DNA of 64,000 nucleotides from the NCBI GenBank assembly GCA_022839105.1, contig JALHDH010000001.1, positions 27,655-91,654 of the forward strand, given 5' to 3'. Under the pieces are notes generated by a model. The model saw only the letters and a list, made by a program, of their open reading frames with translations. It had not been told where the DNA came from and searched no databases. Below are positions 9,957-18,250 of the stretch, piece by piece (position 1 is the first letter of the stretch; each line of letters begins with the position of its first letter). The position numbers and the translations under genes were made by a program. Source of the stretch: a bacterium. Its GTDB lineage: Bacteria > Vulcanimicrobiota > Xenobia > Xenobiales > Xenobiaceae.

Positions 9957-11093
9957 TCATCCGTTGAGATAGACCCGAGGCACCCGGGCGGTGACCAGGC
10001 AGGCGATCTCGTAGTTCAGGGTGCCGACCACTTCGGCCACCTCCTCCAGGCTCATGCCCCCCTGGCCGAAGAGCACGACCTCCTCCCCACGCTGCACGTC
10101 GGTCCCGGTGACGTCGACCATGGACATGTCCATGCAGACCCGCCCGATCTGGGAGTGGCGACGGCCGTGGATCCCGACCCAGGCCTGGTTGCTCAGTCGG
10201 CGCGGGTAGCCGTCGGCGTAGCCGGCCGCCACCACGGCGCAGCTCCTCGGCGCCTCTGCCCGCCAGGTGCGCCCATAGCTGACCGTGGCTCCGGCCGGAA
10301 GCTGGCGGACCTGGGCGATCCGCGACTTGAGGGTCATCACCGGACGCAAGGGGCCGGAGCGCGGTCGGCTGTCGGGGTAGAGCCCATAGAGCATGATCCC
10401 CTCGCGGACCAGGTCCAGTCGGGTCTCGGGGTGGGACAGGATGCAGGCGCTGTTCGAGGTGTGACAGGTGGGCGGCCTGAGCCCCCTGCGGGTCAGTTCC
10501 TCGAGGACCAGCAGGTAGTTCTCCAACTGCCAGGCCGTAAAGGAGTCCTCGGACGAATTGTCGGCCGCGGCGAAGTGCGTGAAGAGGCCCTCCAAAGCCA
10601 GGTTCTCGAGAGCCCCGAGCCTTTCCACGGCCCGGGCGGCCTCCAGGGCCTGAGGACGGCCCTGGGCCGGAATCCCCAACCGGGACATCCCCGTGTCCAG
10701 CTTGACGTGGACCGCGACCCGAACCCCGGCGGCCCGGGCCCGGGCCGCCAGTTCCAGGCCGAAGGGTTCATCGAGAACCGCCTGGGCCAGGTTCAGCGAG
10801 GCCAGCGTCGCGGCTTCTTCTGGAGGGGTATAGCCCAGGACCAGGATGGGACGGGTCAGACCCGCGAGCCGCAATTCGAGCGCCTCAGAGAGGCAGGCCA
10901 CCCCGAAGGCATCGGCCCCCTGCGCCTCCAGGAAGCGGCCGCAGCTCACCGCCCCATGCCCATAGGCATCGGCCTTGATGACGCACATGACCTGGCGGCC
11001 CGTGGCCCGGGCAAGCTCGAAGTTGTGCAGCAGGGCTCCCAGGTCGATCTCGGCCCAGGTCCGGGCCGTGGCGCTCGCCGGGGTGGGGCCCAC
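9957..11093 (-). CDS. alr: Alanine racemase
   Basis: PLP enzyme interconverting L- and D-alanine for peptidoglycan synthesis. The PLP lysine is K40 in V-I-K-A-D-A-Y-G-H-G, and the second catalytic base is the Tyr in V-S-Y-G-R-T-W. G-L-F-T-H-F-A-A-A-D and C-M-D-M-S-M-V-D are family signatures. The 378 aa make a complete protein. It starts with GTG at 11093, four bases after the TAG of the POT transporter gene, so the two are probably cotranscribed and coupled. Confidence 0.95.
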   Translation of the reverse strand: MGPTPASATARTWAEIDLGALLHNFELARATGRQVMCVIKADAYGHGAVSCGRFLEAQGADAFGVACLSEALELRLAGLTRPILVLGYTPPEEAATLASLNLAQAVLDEPFGLELAARARAAGVRVAVHVKLDTGMSRLGIPAQGRPQALEAARAVERLGALENLALEGLFTHFAAADNSSEDSFTAWQLENYLLVLEELTRRGLRPPTCHTSNSACILSHPETRLDLVREGIMLYGLYPDSRPRSGPLRPVMTLKSRIAQVRQLPAGATVSYGRTWRAEAPRSCAVVAAGYADGYPRRLSNQAWVGIHGRRHSQIGRVCMDMSMVDVTGTDVQRGEEVVLFGQGGMSLEEVAEVVGTLNYEIACLVTARVPRVYLNG

Positions 11094-11097
11094 GGAC

Positions 11098-12648
11098 CTA
11101 ACGCTCCGGGGAGGCTGAGGCGGCGGTCCGGCGCTGGAGCCAGACCGAGTAGGCCAGGATCATGGCTGCCGTCACGAGTCCCACCCCAGCCATGAGGAAC
11201 CACATCTGCCCGACGGAATGGCTGGTATAGAGGAAGTTCGTCAAGACATCCGGGGCCTGCCCGGTGAACTCGACCAGTCGGCTGAAGGCCTCGCCCTGAG
11301 GGATCTGCTCGACCATGTCCAGGGGCATCCCGCTCTCGGCCAGCATCTGCCGCGAGAACCGATCCTTGGAGGCCAGGTGATCGTAGAGGAAGGGTCCGAT
11401 CTTCCCCTCCAAGGTCGAGCCCACGGCAAAGGAGATCTGGCCCAGGCCCAGGTACATCGCCTTCTTATCGTCCGGGGCCAGGTGACCGCCGATGAACTCG
11501 CCGAATTTCGGACTCGAGAGCATCTCACCCACACTGAAGACGGCGACCGCCCCCAGCGCCGTCCAACCCGCCGTGGAAAACCCGATCAGGAAGAGCGAGA
11601 CCGCCGCCAGGGTGGTTCCCAGGGCGATGCTGCGCAGGATCCGCATCTTCGAGGACAACCAGGCGAAGAAGAAGCAGCTCAGCATGATCAGGCCGGCGTT
11701 GACGTTGATGATCCCTTCGGGCTGGATGTACTGCTTGGTCTTGTCCAGGATCATGATGAACCCGACGACGGGATTCTCGATGTCCAGGGTCTGGGAAACC
11801 CGGGTCACCACATCCCGGCTGTCCACCCAGTCGTCCACGTGCAGGGGCAGCACATCGAAGAGCGCGTTGAACATGAAGTAGAAGCCGGTAAAGATGGCCA
11901 GGAACGCGGCGAGCTCGGGGCGACGCAGCTCCCCCAGGGTCTCCAGCAGCAGGCTCTGGCGCTTCTGTCCGGAGGCCTTGTGCTTGCGTTCGCGCTCCAG
12001 GCGCTCCTCCTGACCCGGCTCACGATAGGTCAGGAGCAGCAGGAAGTTCAGCGAGATGATGCCGGCGCACGTCAAGAAGACGTACTGCCAGTCCATCTTG
12101 CGCATCAATCCCGCCATCAGCGGACCCAGGAATGCCCCGAGGTTCACGGTCTGGTAGAAGACCCCCCAGGCCATGGAGCTGTTCTGACGATTGGTCGACT
12201 TGACCAGCGTGCCCTGGATTCCCGGCTTGAAGATGGCCGTCCCGGTGGCCAGGAAGATGGCCCCTCCCAGGAAGCCCCAGAAGTTCGTGAAGGCGGCCAT
12301 CAACAGATAGCCGATGATCTTGACCACCGTCGAGATCGCGATCGTGAGCTTGTAGCCGTAGCGGTCGGCCAGTCCGCCCACGAAGATCGGCACGAATCCC
12401 TGGAAGCCCGACCAGATCATCAGGATCGTGCCGAACTGGGAGGGCGTGATGCCCAGTCCCCCTTCCGAGAGGGGAGACTTGGCATAGAGGCCGGCGACCG
12501 AGCGAACGCCATAATAGGCCAGCCTCTCGACCATCTCCATGGCCCCCACGATCCAGAACACATAGCCCAGGCTGAGGATCGAGGCCACCAGACCCAGTTG
12601 CTGGATATCGACCGGACCGGCGCTGCGGTCCTTGGAGGGAGTGCTCAT
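11098..12648 (-). CDS. POT/PTR2-family proton-coupled oligopeptide transporter
   Basis: Inner-membrane proton-driven peptide uptake protein (516 aa, about 12-14 membrane helices). TM1 carries the family E-x-x-E-R motif (E-M-V-E-R-L-A-Y-Y), and helix 5 the PTR2 signature F-Y-Q-T-V-N-L-G. S-E-G-G-L-G-I-T-P and G-T-A-I-F-K-P-G are also typical. ATG at 12648 is chosen because M-S-T-P-S-K precedes the first helix and GGAG lies upstream; the frame stays open further but without protein character. The neighbouring alanine racemase suggests recycling of cell-wall or other Ala-containing peptides, which is an inference. Confidence 0.85.
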   Translation of the reverse strand: MSTPSKDRSAGPVDIQQLGLVASILSLGYVFWIVGAMEMVERLAYYGVRSVAGLYAKSPLSEGGLGITPSQFGTILMIWSGFQGFVPIFVGGLADRYGYKLTIAISTVVKIIGYLLMAAFTNFWGFLGGAIFLATGTAIFKPGIQGTLVKSTNRQNSSMAWGVFYQTVNLGAFLGPLMAGLMRKMDWQYVFLTCAGIISLNFLLLLTYREPGQEERLERERKHKASGQKRQSLLLETLGELRRPELAAFLAIFTGFYFMFNALFDVLPLHVDDWVDSRDVVTRVSQTLDIENPVVGFIMILDKTKQYIQPEGIINVNAGLIMLSCFFFAWLSSKMRILRSIALGTTLAAVSLFLIGFSTAGWTALGAVAVFSVGEMLSSPKFGEFIGGHLAPDDKKAMYLGLGQISFAVGSTLEGKIGPFLYDHLASKDRFSRQMLAESGMPLDMVEQIPQGEAFSRLVEFTGQAPDVLTNFLYTSHSVGQMWFLMAGVGLVTAAMILAYSVWLQRRTAASASPER

Positions 12649-12788
12649 GAAGGGCTCCGGGACGAAGAATGGATTGCCCGGGTTCCACCCGGCCGGCCCG
12701 AACCCTTCAAGCCCCGAACCCGGCCTGCGATGCAAAGGCCCGCAGGGGTCCTGCCCGGGAGCGAATCAGCCCTGGACCCGGGGTGGAG

Positions 12789-14987
12789 TCAGGAACCCCC
12801 ACCCCGGGGTTTGAAGAGGCGCCAGCCCGAAGAGCGCCGGGAGGAGTCCTCCTCCGAAGCGTGGGTCGAGCGCTGCGCCTCGTCCCTCTGGGCAATCTCA
12901 CGGGCCAGGATCTCCGACCACTCCATCTTCTCGCGGTCCAGGCGCTGCTGGAGCTCGTAGTAGGCACGCTGGGCCTTCTCGAGGTCCGTGCGCAGCTCGG
13001 CTCGCTGCCGGTGACCTTCCTGGATCAGGCGATCCTTCTCGTCGGTCTCGGCTTCCAGGCGGGCGATGGTGGCCACCATCTGGCGAGGGTCCGGAAGGCC
13101 CGTCTCGGTCCCGCGGACCGAGAGCTTGTAGTTGAGATTCTTGAGCTGTTCCTGGAGCTCGCGGGTCTTCGCGGCGGCCGCCTCCCTTTCGGCAGAGGAG
13201 CGCGCCTGGGCCTCGCGGGCCTCGGCGAGTTGACGCCGGGAGGCGTCCAGCTCGCGCTGCAATCCGTTGATCCGACCCTGAAGCCGGGCGGGATTCTCGG
13301 GCGCCGGGCGCTGCGGCTCGTCGGTCGGGCCTTCCTCCTCCTGGCTGGCCTTGAGGGCCGCCAGTTCGGACTCCAGGGAATTCCGGGCGGACAGCAGGGA
13401 AGCGTGCTGCTCCTGGTGCTGGCGGCGTTCCTCCTCCAGCGCGTCCCTCAGCTCCTCCAGCTCCTCCCGGGCCTGGCCAGCCTCGGTCCGGGCAGCGGAC
13501 AGGTCTGCAGCCAAGGGCTGCATGCGCTCCATGGTGGCCTGCAGGCGGGAGCGCAGTTCCTGGATCTCCTGCTCGGATTGCTGCAGTCGGGATTCCAGTT
13601 GCTGGCGCTCGTCGCGCGATTCCTCCAGGACCCTGGCGGCCCGCTCGGCCAGCTCGGCTGGCCGCGCTCCGGCGGCATCCAGGGGCTTGCGCAGGGACTC
13701 CAGGCGACGCATCAGATCGGTCAGTTCGCCCTTGCCCTCAAAGGCTGCGGGCTCGGAGGCCTGCCGCTCGCGCTCGGAGCGCAGGCGGGCCAGCTCGGCC
13801 CTGGCCCGGTCCCTGTCCAGCTCCAGGGCATCCCGCTCGACCTTCAGGGCATCCCTCTCGGCCTCCAGGCCCAGCCGTTCCGAGCCCAGGTTCAACCCGG
13901 TCTGACTGGCCTTCTCCAGGGCCGAGCGCAGCTCCTCACGCTCGCGGGCCAGATGGTCGCGCTCGTCGCGAAGCTCCTCGAGGAGGCGGGCGTGAGCCTC
14001 GGAGTCGGTTCGCGCCGCAGCCAGTTCGTCCACCAGGCGCTCCCGCTCCTGACGCAGGCGATCCCGTTCCTGACGCGTGCGGTCGAGGTCCTGACGCCAC
14101 CGGTCCCGCTCCTCGCCCAGGCCGGCGGGCGCCGAAGGCGTCGGAGAGGCCAGGGCGCGGGTCAGTTCGGAGCGCAGCCCCTGGATGGCCTGCTCGGTGC
14201 TGTGGCGAAGGCCCTCGAAAGCCTTGGAAAGCTGCTCTTCCCGGGCCGGGCTGGCTTGGAGCTGGGCGATGCGGGAGCGCAGGTTCTCGACTTCTCCCGC
14301 CCGCGGAGCCTTCAGGACCTCCTCCAGACGCGAGGTGGCCCGGCTCAGGAGTTCCTCGAGGGTTCGGGAAAGGTCCGCAGGGACTCCCTCCAGGCGGGCC
14401 GACAGGGCCTGCTGGCCTTCGGTCAGGGGCTGCAGCGCCTCGCGCAGGGTCTTCTCGAAGCATTCGAGCAGGCTGGCCCCATTGAAAACGTCCTCGCGCC
14501 GGCGCCCCAGGGTCCGTCGACGCTCGTTGAAGCCCAGGCCGGGCGGCGCCGGAGGCCGGACCGAAGAGGGCGGAGCCACCGGGGGAGGGATGGACCTCCC
14601 CTCCGGCAGCGGAAGCGAAGTCGGCGTGAGGACGGGGACCTCCTCCCGAATCGGCAGGGAGCTCGGCCTGGAGGGAGGTTCCTCCTCCCGCAGCGGCAAG
14701 GAAGCGGGCCTGGAGGGAGGCTCTTCCTCCCGCAGCGGAAGCGAGGTCGGCCTGGAAGCAGACCTTCCCTCCGGCAGCGGCAAGGAGGTCGGCCTGGAAG
14801 CCGGCTGCTCATGGGCTGTTGAGGAGGCCATCGACTTCTTGAGCTTGCGGATCTCGAAATCGCGGATCACCCAGCTCCCTGAGCGACGGGTGGCCAGGGC
14901 GCGCCCCTCGACGATCCAGGCCTGCAGTCGCTCGGGGGGAATCCCCAGGGTCCGAGCCGCCTCGTCCAGGGTGTAGAACTTTGCCAT
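12789..14987 (-). CDS. Excisionase-type HTH protein with long coiled coil
   Basis: A 732-aa protein of unknown role. Residues 1-48 form a MerR/excisionase-type winged helix (Y-T-L-D-E-A-A-R-T-L-G-I, then V-I-R-D-F-E-I-R). Residues 60-120 hold five repeats of about 15 residues of the form S-R-P-x-S-L-P-L-x-E-E/G. From about 145 to 715 the chain is almost entirely heptad-like Glu/Arg/Leu/Gln sequence, a long coiled coil broken near residue 560 by a short Pro-rich segment. It ends basic (L-F-K-P-R). A DNA-binding head on a long rod suggests a nucleoid- or polarity-type organiser, but there is no direct evidence. It is divergent from the lipoprotein gene. The ATG at 14987 begins the HTH. Confidence 0.7.
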   Translation of the reverse strand: MAKFYTLDEAARTLGIPPERLQAWIVEGRALATRRSGSWVIRDFEIRKLKKSMASSTAHEQPASRPTSLPLPEGRSASRPTSLPLREEEPPSRPASLPLREEEPPSRPSSLPIREEVPVLTPTSLPLPEGRSIPPPVAPPSSVRPPAPPGLGFNERRRTLGRRREDVFNGASLLECFEKTLREALQPLTEGQQALSARLEGVPADLSRTLEELLSRATSRLEEVLKAPRAGEVENLRSRIAQLQASPAREEQLSKAFEGLRHSTEQAIQGLRSELTRALASPTPSAPAGLGEERDRWRQDLDRTRQERDRLRQERERLVDELAAARTDSEAHARLLEELRDERDHLAREREELRSALEKASQTGLNLGSERLGLEAERDALKVERDALELDRDRARAELARLRSERERQASEPAAFEGKGELTDLMRRLESLRKPLDAAGARPAELAERAARVLEESRDERQQLESRLQQSEQEIQELRSRLQATMERMQPLAADLSAARTEAGQAREELEELRDALEEERRQHQEQHASLLSARNSLESELAALKASQEEEGPTDEPQRPAPENPARLQGRINGLQRELDASRRQLAEAREAQARSSAEREAAAAKTRELQEQLKNLNYKLSVRGTETGLPDPRQMVATIARLEAETDEKDRLIQEGHRQRAELRTDLEKAQRAYYELQQRLDREKMEWSEILAREIAQRDEAQRSTHASEEDSSRRSSGWRLFKPRGGGS

Positions 14988-15204
14988 GGCTGCCTGGGGT
15001 TCGCCGATCGGATTCCGGGTTCCTCTGGAAGGCACCCGGACGTGGGCCAGGCCGGGGAGAGGAATCGGCTTCCTTCCCCGGAATACGCGCAGACCGCCCT
15101 CCCAGGCAACCGGCGGCCAAGGTGCCGCCCAGCCGGGAGAGGCGACCCGCCCGTCGTGGCGATCTCGGGGCGGTCGCATCCCGCCCCATCCAGGTGGTGC
15201 TCCC

Positions 15205-15741
15205 ATGACCCAGGCCCCTTCCACCCGGCTGATGTGGGTTCTCAGCGCGGCATTGCTCCTCCAGATGGCCCTTGCCTGCGGAAACCGCGAGCCGGAGCCC
15301 CCTCCCCTCGTCGTCCAGGGAACCCGGTATGAATCCTCCTCGGTCCTGCCGACACGATTCGAAAAGGTGGAAGGGACGGCCCTGTTCGAGTTCTCTTCGC
15401 AACTGGCCGCCCTGCTGGCCGCTGCCGAGACCCCCCCTCCCGGCCTGCAGAACTTCTTCATCCTCCTGAACCCCCGGAACCCGACCGAAGGGATCCTGGT
15501 GCACGCCGGGATGACGATCGACCCGGGGCTTCTGGAGCATCAGTCCAGCCGGATGGTGACCGTCACGGGGGACGTGAAGGTCGTACCGGCCCCCGACGTG
15601 GCCTCCTTCATGCAGGAGCAGTTCGGGATCAGCCTGGCCCGCGACGAGAAAGGCTACCCGGCCTGGATCGACAACGAGCTCCCTCTGGAGCTGACCGCCC
15701 CTCCCAGCCCCCCAGAACCCCAGACCCAGGGAGCCCCGTAA
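15205..15741 (+). CDS. Putative lipoprotein, function unknown
   Basis: A 178-aa exported protein. The N terminus (M-T-Q-A-P-S-T-R-L, then a hydrophobic stretch ending M-A-L-A-C-G-N) resembles a lipoprotein signal peptide. The -3 Ala/-2 Leu order is unusual for a lipobox, so lipidation is likely but not certain. The body has no family I recognise; it contains V-H-A-G-M-T-I-D-P-G-L-L and ends in a Pro-rich tail. ATG 15205 follows AGGTGG; an open frame extends further upstream but is antisense to the divergent gene's leader. The stop is 2 bp before the FlhA-like gene, implying one operon and perhaps one complex. Confidence 0.65.
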   Translation: MTQAPSTRLMWVLSAALLLQMALACGNREPEPPPLVVQGTRYESSSVLPTRFEKVEGTALFEFSSQLAALLAAAETPPPGLQNFFILLNPRNPTEGILVHAGMTIDPGLLEHQSSRMVTVTGDVKVVPAPDVASFMQEQFGISLARDEKGYPAWIDNELPLELTAPPSPPEPQTQGAP

Positions 15742-15743
15742 CC

Positions 15744-17117
15744 ATGGCGCGTGGACGAATCGAAGAAAGACATCAGGATCTGCTCTTCTTCCAGGCCGGA
15801 GACCTGGGGGCCGAGTTCGCTCCCTGGCGCCGCGAGGAACGCGGCCAGCAGATCTACGTCAAGCTGAGCCGTGCCAACCAGACGGCGCTGCTCTTCGCCG
15901 GGACCCACTGCATCGTGGATGCCGATGTCCAGCAGGGCCTGATGCGACTGGTGAATGACGGGTGGAGCGTGGAGGGCGAGCTGACGGTCTCGTTCGAAGG
16001 CAAGGCCGAACCCGGGACCGACCCCTACGTCTACCAGGACCCCCTGCTGATCGAGCTGGGACAGGCCCTCCTGCCCCTGGTGGATCCCCAGCACGGCGCC
16101 CCGCTCCTGCAGAATCTGGGGGGATTGCGCGACGAGATCGCCCGCGAGTCCGGCCTGGTCCCGGCAGGCGTCCGGGTGCGCGACAACCTGAGCCTGGAGC
16201 CGAACCAGTACCTGATCCGGGTCAAGGAATCCCCGGCCGCCACCGGCGAGCTCTTCCTGGACCGATTCCTGGCCGTCGGCGCCCACGAGCAGCTCAGCGA
16301 GCTGGAGGGTTGGTCCACCACCGAGCCGGCCTACCGGATGAAGGCCAAGTGGATCGAGATGGAGCACCGCGACAAGGCCGATCAGGTCGGCTGTCTGCTC
16401 CTGGGACCACTCCAGGTGCTGGTCACCCACCTCAAACAGATCATCCTGGTTTCCGCACCCGAGTTGCTGGGTCTGCAGGAGACCCACGACCTGGTGGCCC
16501 GGCTCCAACCGACCCACCCGGTGGTGGTGGAGGACTTCCTCAGCAACCGGGCCAACCTGCGCAGCCTGCGACGAATCCTGCAATCCCTCCTGACCGAGCG
16601 GGTGCCGATCCGGGACCTGGTGACGATCCTGGAGACCGCCGGCGACATGCTCGATCGGCTCAACCGGGTCGACCAGGTCACCGAAGTCTGCCGCATGGCC
16701 CTGGCCCGGCAGATCTGCTGGAGCTACCTCAACGAGGAGGGAGCTCTTCGCGGCCTGGCCCTCTCGCCCCGGGTCGAGGCCCGTTTGATGGAGGCCATCG
16801 TGGTGCGCGAGGGAGGAAGCGTCCTGAACCTCACCCGCGACGAGGCCGATCAGCTCGTCAGCGCGGTGCGCCAGGCCCTGGAAGAGCATGGCACGCCCCC
16901 GGTTCTCTTCACCGACCCGCCAACCCGATTGTGGGTCCGCCGGATCCTGGCCCGCCCCTTCCCCAATCTCGGAGTCCTGGCCACCACCGAGATCGCTCCC
17001 GGCCTGCGGGTCGAGATCACCGGGCAGGTGGATTTTGATCCCAGCAGCCCCGGCGAGACGCCCGACCCCCCTCCAGCCCGCAAGGAAGGGCTCCTGGGTC
17101 GCCTGCGAGGCGGCTGA
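15744..17117 (+). CDS. Soluble protein with the FlhA/SctV (FHIPEP) cytoplasmic domain, no membrane region
   Basis: Residues ~96-420 match the C-terminal cytoplasmic domain of FlhA/SctV, the export-gate protein of flagellar and type III secretion systems that docks chaperones and switches substrates. Landmarks: D-P-L-L-I-E-L-G-Q-A-L-L-P-L-V-D (99-114), G-V-R-V-R-D-N-L-S-L-E-P-N-Q-Y (142-156), T-E-P-A-Y (193-197), V-T-H-L-K-Q (227-232), V-P-I-R-D-L-V-T-I-L-E (287-297), A-L-A-R-Q-I-C (319-325). FlhA is about 690 aa with eight N-terminal helices. Here these are replaced by ~95 soluble residues of no known family and there is no hydrophobic segment. No flagellar or secretion gene is nearby. The start is ATG two bases after the lipoprotein stop. 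Confidence 0.8.
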   Translation: MARGRIEERHQDLLFFQAGDLGAEFAPWRREERGQQIYVKLSRANQTALLFAGTHCIVDADVQQGLMRLVNDGWSVEGELTVSFEGKAEPGTDPYVYQDPLLIELGQALLPLVDPQHGAPLLQNLGGLRDEIARESGLVPAGVRVRDNLSLEPNQYLIRVKESPAATGELFLDRFLAVGAHEQLSELEGWSTTEPAYRMKAKWIEMEHRDKADQVGCLLLGPLQVLVTHLKQIILVSAPELLGLQETHDLVARLQPTHPVVVEDFLSNRANLRSLRRILQSLLTERVPIRDLVTILETAGDMLDRLNRVDQVTEVCRMALARQICWSYLNEEGALRGLALSPRVEARLMEAIVVREGGSVLNLTRDEADQLVSAVRQALEEHGTPPVLFTDPPTRLWVRRILARPFPNLGVLATTEIAPGLRVEITGQVDFDPSSPGETPDPPPARKEGLLGRLRGG

Positions 17118-17179
17118 CCCGCAGGGATCCCCCTTCCCCCAGACGAAGCCGCCCCCAGATTCCCACCCCGGAGGACCCC

Positions 17180-17500
17180 GTGCGCATCATCCTGTCCACC
17201 TGCCGCATCGAGGATGCCGAGAAGATCGCCGACACCCTGGTCGAGGAGCGCCTGGTCGCCAGCGTGAACATCGTACCGGGAGTCCGGACCAAGGTCCGCT
17301 TCAAGGGAGAGGTCCTGACCCAGGAAGAGTGCCTCCTGGTCATGCGGACCCGCGCAGAACTGGTCTGGAAGCTGGAACGACGCTATCTGGAGCTCAACAC
17401 CTGGGAGATCCCCGAGGTGGCCACCTTCGAGATCCAGGAATGGAACCCGGCCTACGAGGCCTGGATGCGTGAAGCCACCACGCCGGTGGGGGGCGGATAG
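17180..17500 (+). CDS. cutA: Divalent-cation tolerance protein CutA
   Basis: Small trimeric cytoplasmic protein (106 aa) of the CutA1 family, linked to copper/divalent-metal tolerance; its molecular role is still unsettled. Family pattern: I-A-D-T-L-V-E-E-R-L-V-A-S-V-N-I-V-P-G near residue 20, then K-G-E-V-L-T-Q-E-E-C-L-L-V-M-R-T, and E-I-P-E-V near residue 75. It starts with GTG after GGAGGACCCC. The rph start is 2 bp past its stop, so the two are coupled. Confidence 0.9.
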   Translation: MRIILSTCRIEDAEKIADTLVEERLVASVNIVPGVRTKVRFKGEVLTQEECLLVMRTRAELVWKLERRYLELNTWEIPEVATFEIQEWNPAYEAWMREATTPVGGG

Positions 17501-17502
17501 CC

Positions 17503-18249
17503 TTGAGCAGGAAGGATCCGACCCGCGGTCCGGCTGATCTGCGCCCCATCCGCTTCGAGCTGGGCTTTGCCCCCTATGCCGAAGGATCGGTGCTGGTCTC
17601 GGCCGGCAAGACCCGGGTGCTCTGCACCGCCTCGGTCGAGGAGCGGCTCCCCCGCTGGCTGGAGGGCAAGGGCCGCGGATGGGTCACGGCGGAGTATGGA
17701 ATGCTGCCCCGCTCGACCCACACCCGGACCAACCGCGAGCGGGCCTCCTCCTCCGGCCGGACCCACGAGATCCAGCGCCTGATCGGGCGCAGCCTGCGGG
17801 CGGTGACCTCGCTTCCGCGTCTGGGAGAACGCCAGATCACCCTGGACTGCGACGTGCTTCAGGCCGATGGCGGCACCCGCACGGCCTCGATCACCGGGGC
17901 CTGGGTGGCCCTGGCCCAGGCCTGTCTGAACCTGCGCTCCAGGGGACTCCTGGAGAGCTGGCCTCTCACGGATCACGTGGCGGCCATCAGCGTGGGCCGG
18001 GTGGACGGAGAGATCCTGGTCGACCTGGACTACCCCGAGGACTCCCAGGCCGAGGTGGACGCCAACCTGGTGATGACCGGCCGGGGCCTGCTGGTCGAAG
18101 TCCAGGCCACGGCGGAGGGCGACCCCTTCGAAAAGGCCGACCTGGACCGCTTCGTGGCCCTGGGAGGCGAGGCCATCGCGCGTCTGGTCGACCTGCAGAG
18201 GCGGGCCCTGCTCGAAGCCGGACTGGAGCTTCCGGAATCGACCGGGTGA
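17503..18249 (+). CDS. rph: Ribonuclease PH
   Basis: Phosphorolytic 3'-5' exoribonuclease that trims tRNA 3' ends, hexameric and cytoplasmic. At 248 aa it is complete. Diagnostic segments are G-S-V-L-V-S-A-G-K-T-R-V-L-C-T-A-S-V near the N terminus, T-A-E-Y-G-M-L-P-R-S-T, the RNA/phosphate-binding R-Q-I-T-L-D-C-D-V-L-Q-A-D-G-G-T-R-T-A-S-I-T and D-L-D-Y-P-E-D-S. It starts with TTG two bases after the cutA stop, and ends 1 bp from the convergent HerA-like gene. Confidence 0.95.
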   Translation: MSRKDPTRGPADLRPIRFELGFAPYAEGSVLVSAGKTRVLCTASVEERLPRWLEGKGRGWVTAEYGMLPRSTHTRTNRERASSSGRTHEIQRLIGRSLRAVTSLPRLGERQITLDCDVLQADGGTRTASITGAWVALAQACLNLRSRGLLESWPLTDHVAAISVGRVDGEILVDLDYPEDSQAEVDANLVMTGRGLLVEVQATAEGDPFEKADLDRFVALGGEAIARLVDLQRRALLEAGLELPESTG

Positions 18250-18250
18250 C

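Noticed and set aside
8493..11195. 900-codon open frame on the + strand opposite nhaD and alr
   Set aside because: Composition-driven antisense frame (His/Gln/Gly/Pro rich, repetitive); both minus-strand genes are well supported.
15744..17117. A flagellar or type III secretion operon
   Set aside because: Only the FlhA-like cytoplasmic domain is present; no FlhB, FliP/Q/R, FliI or injectisome genes flank it.
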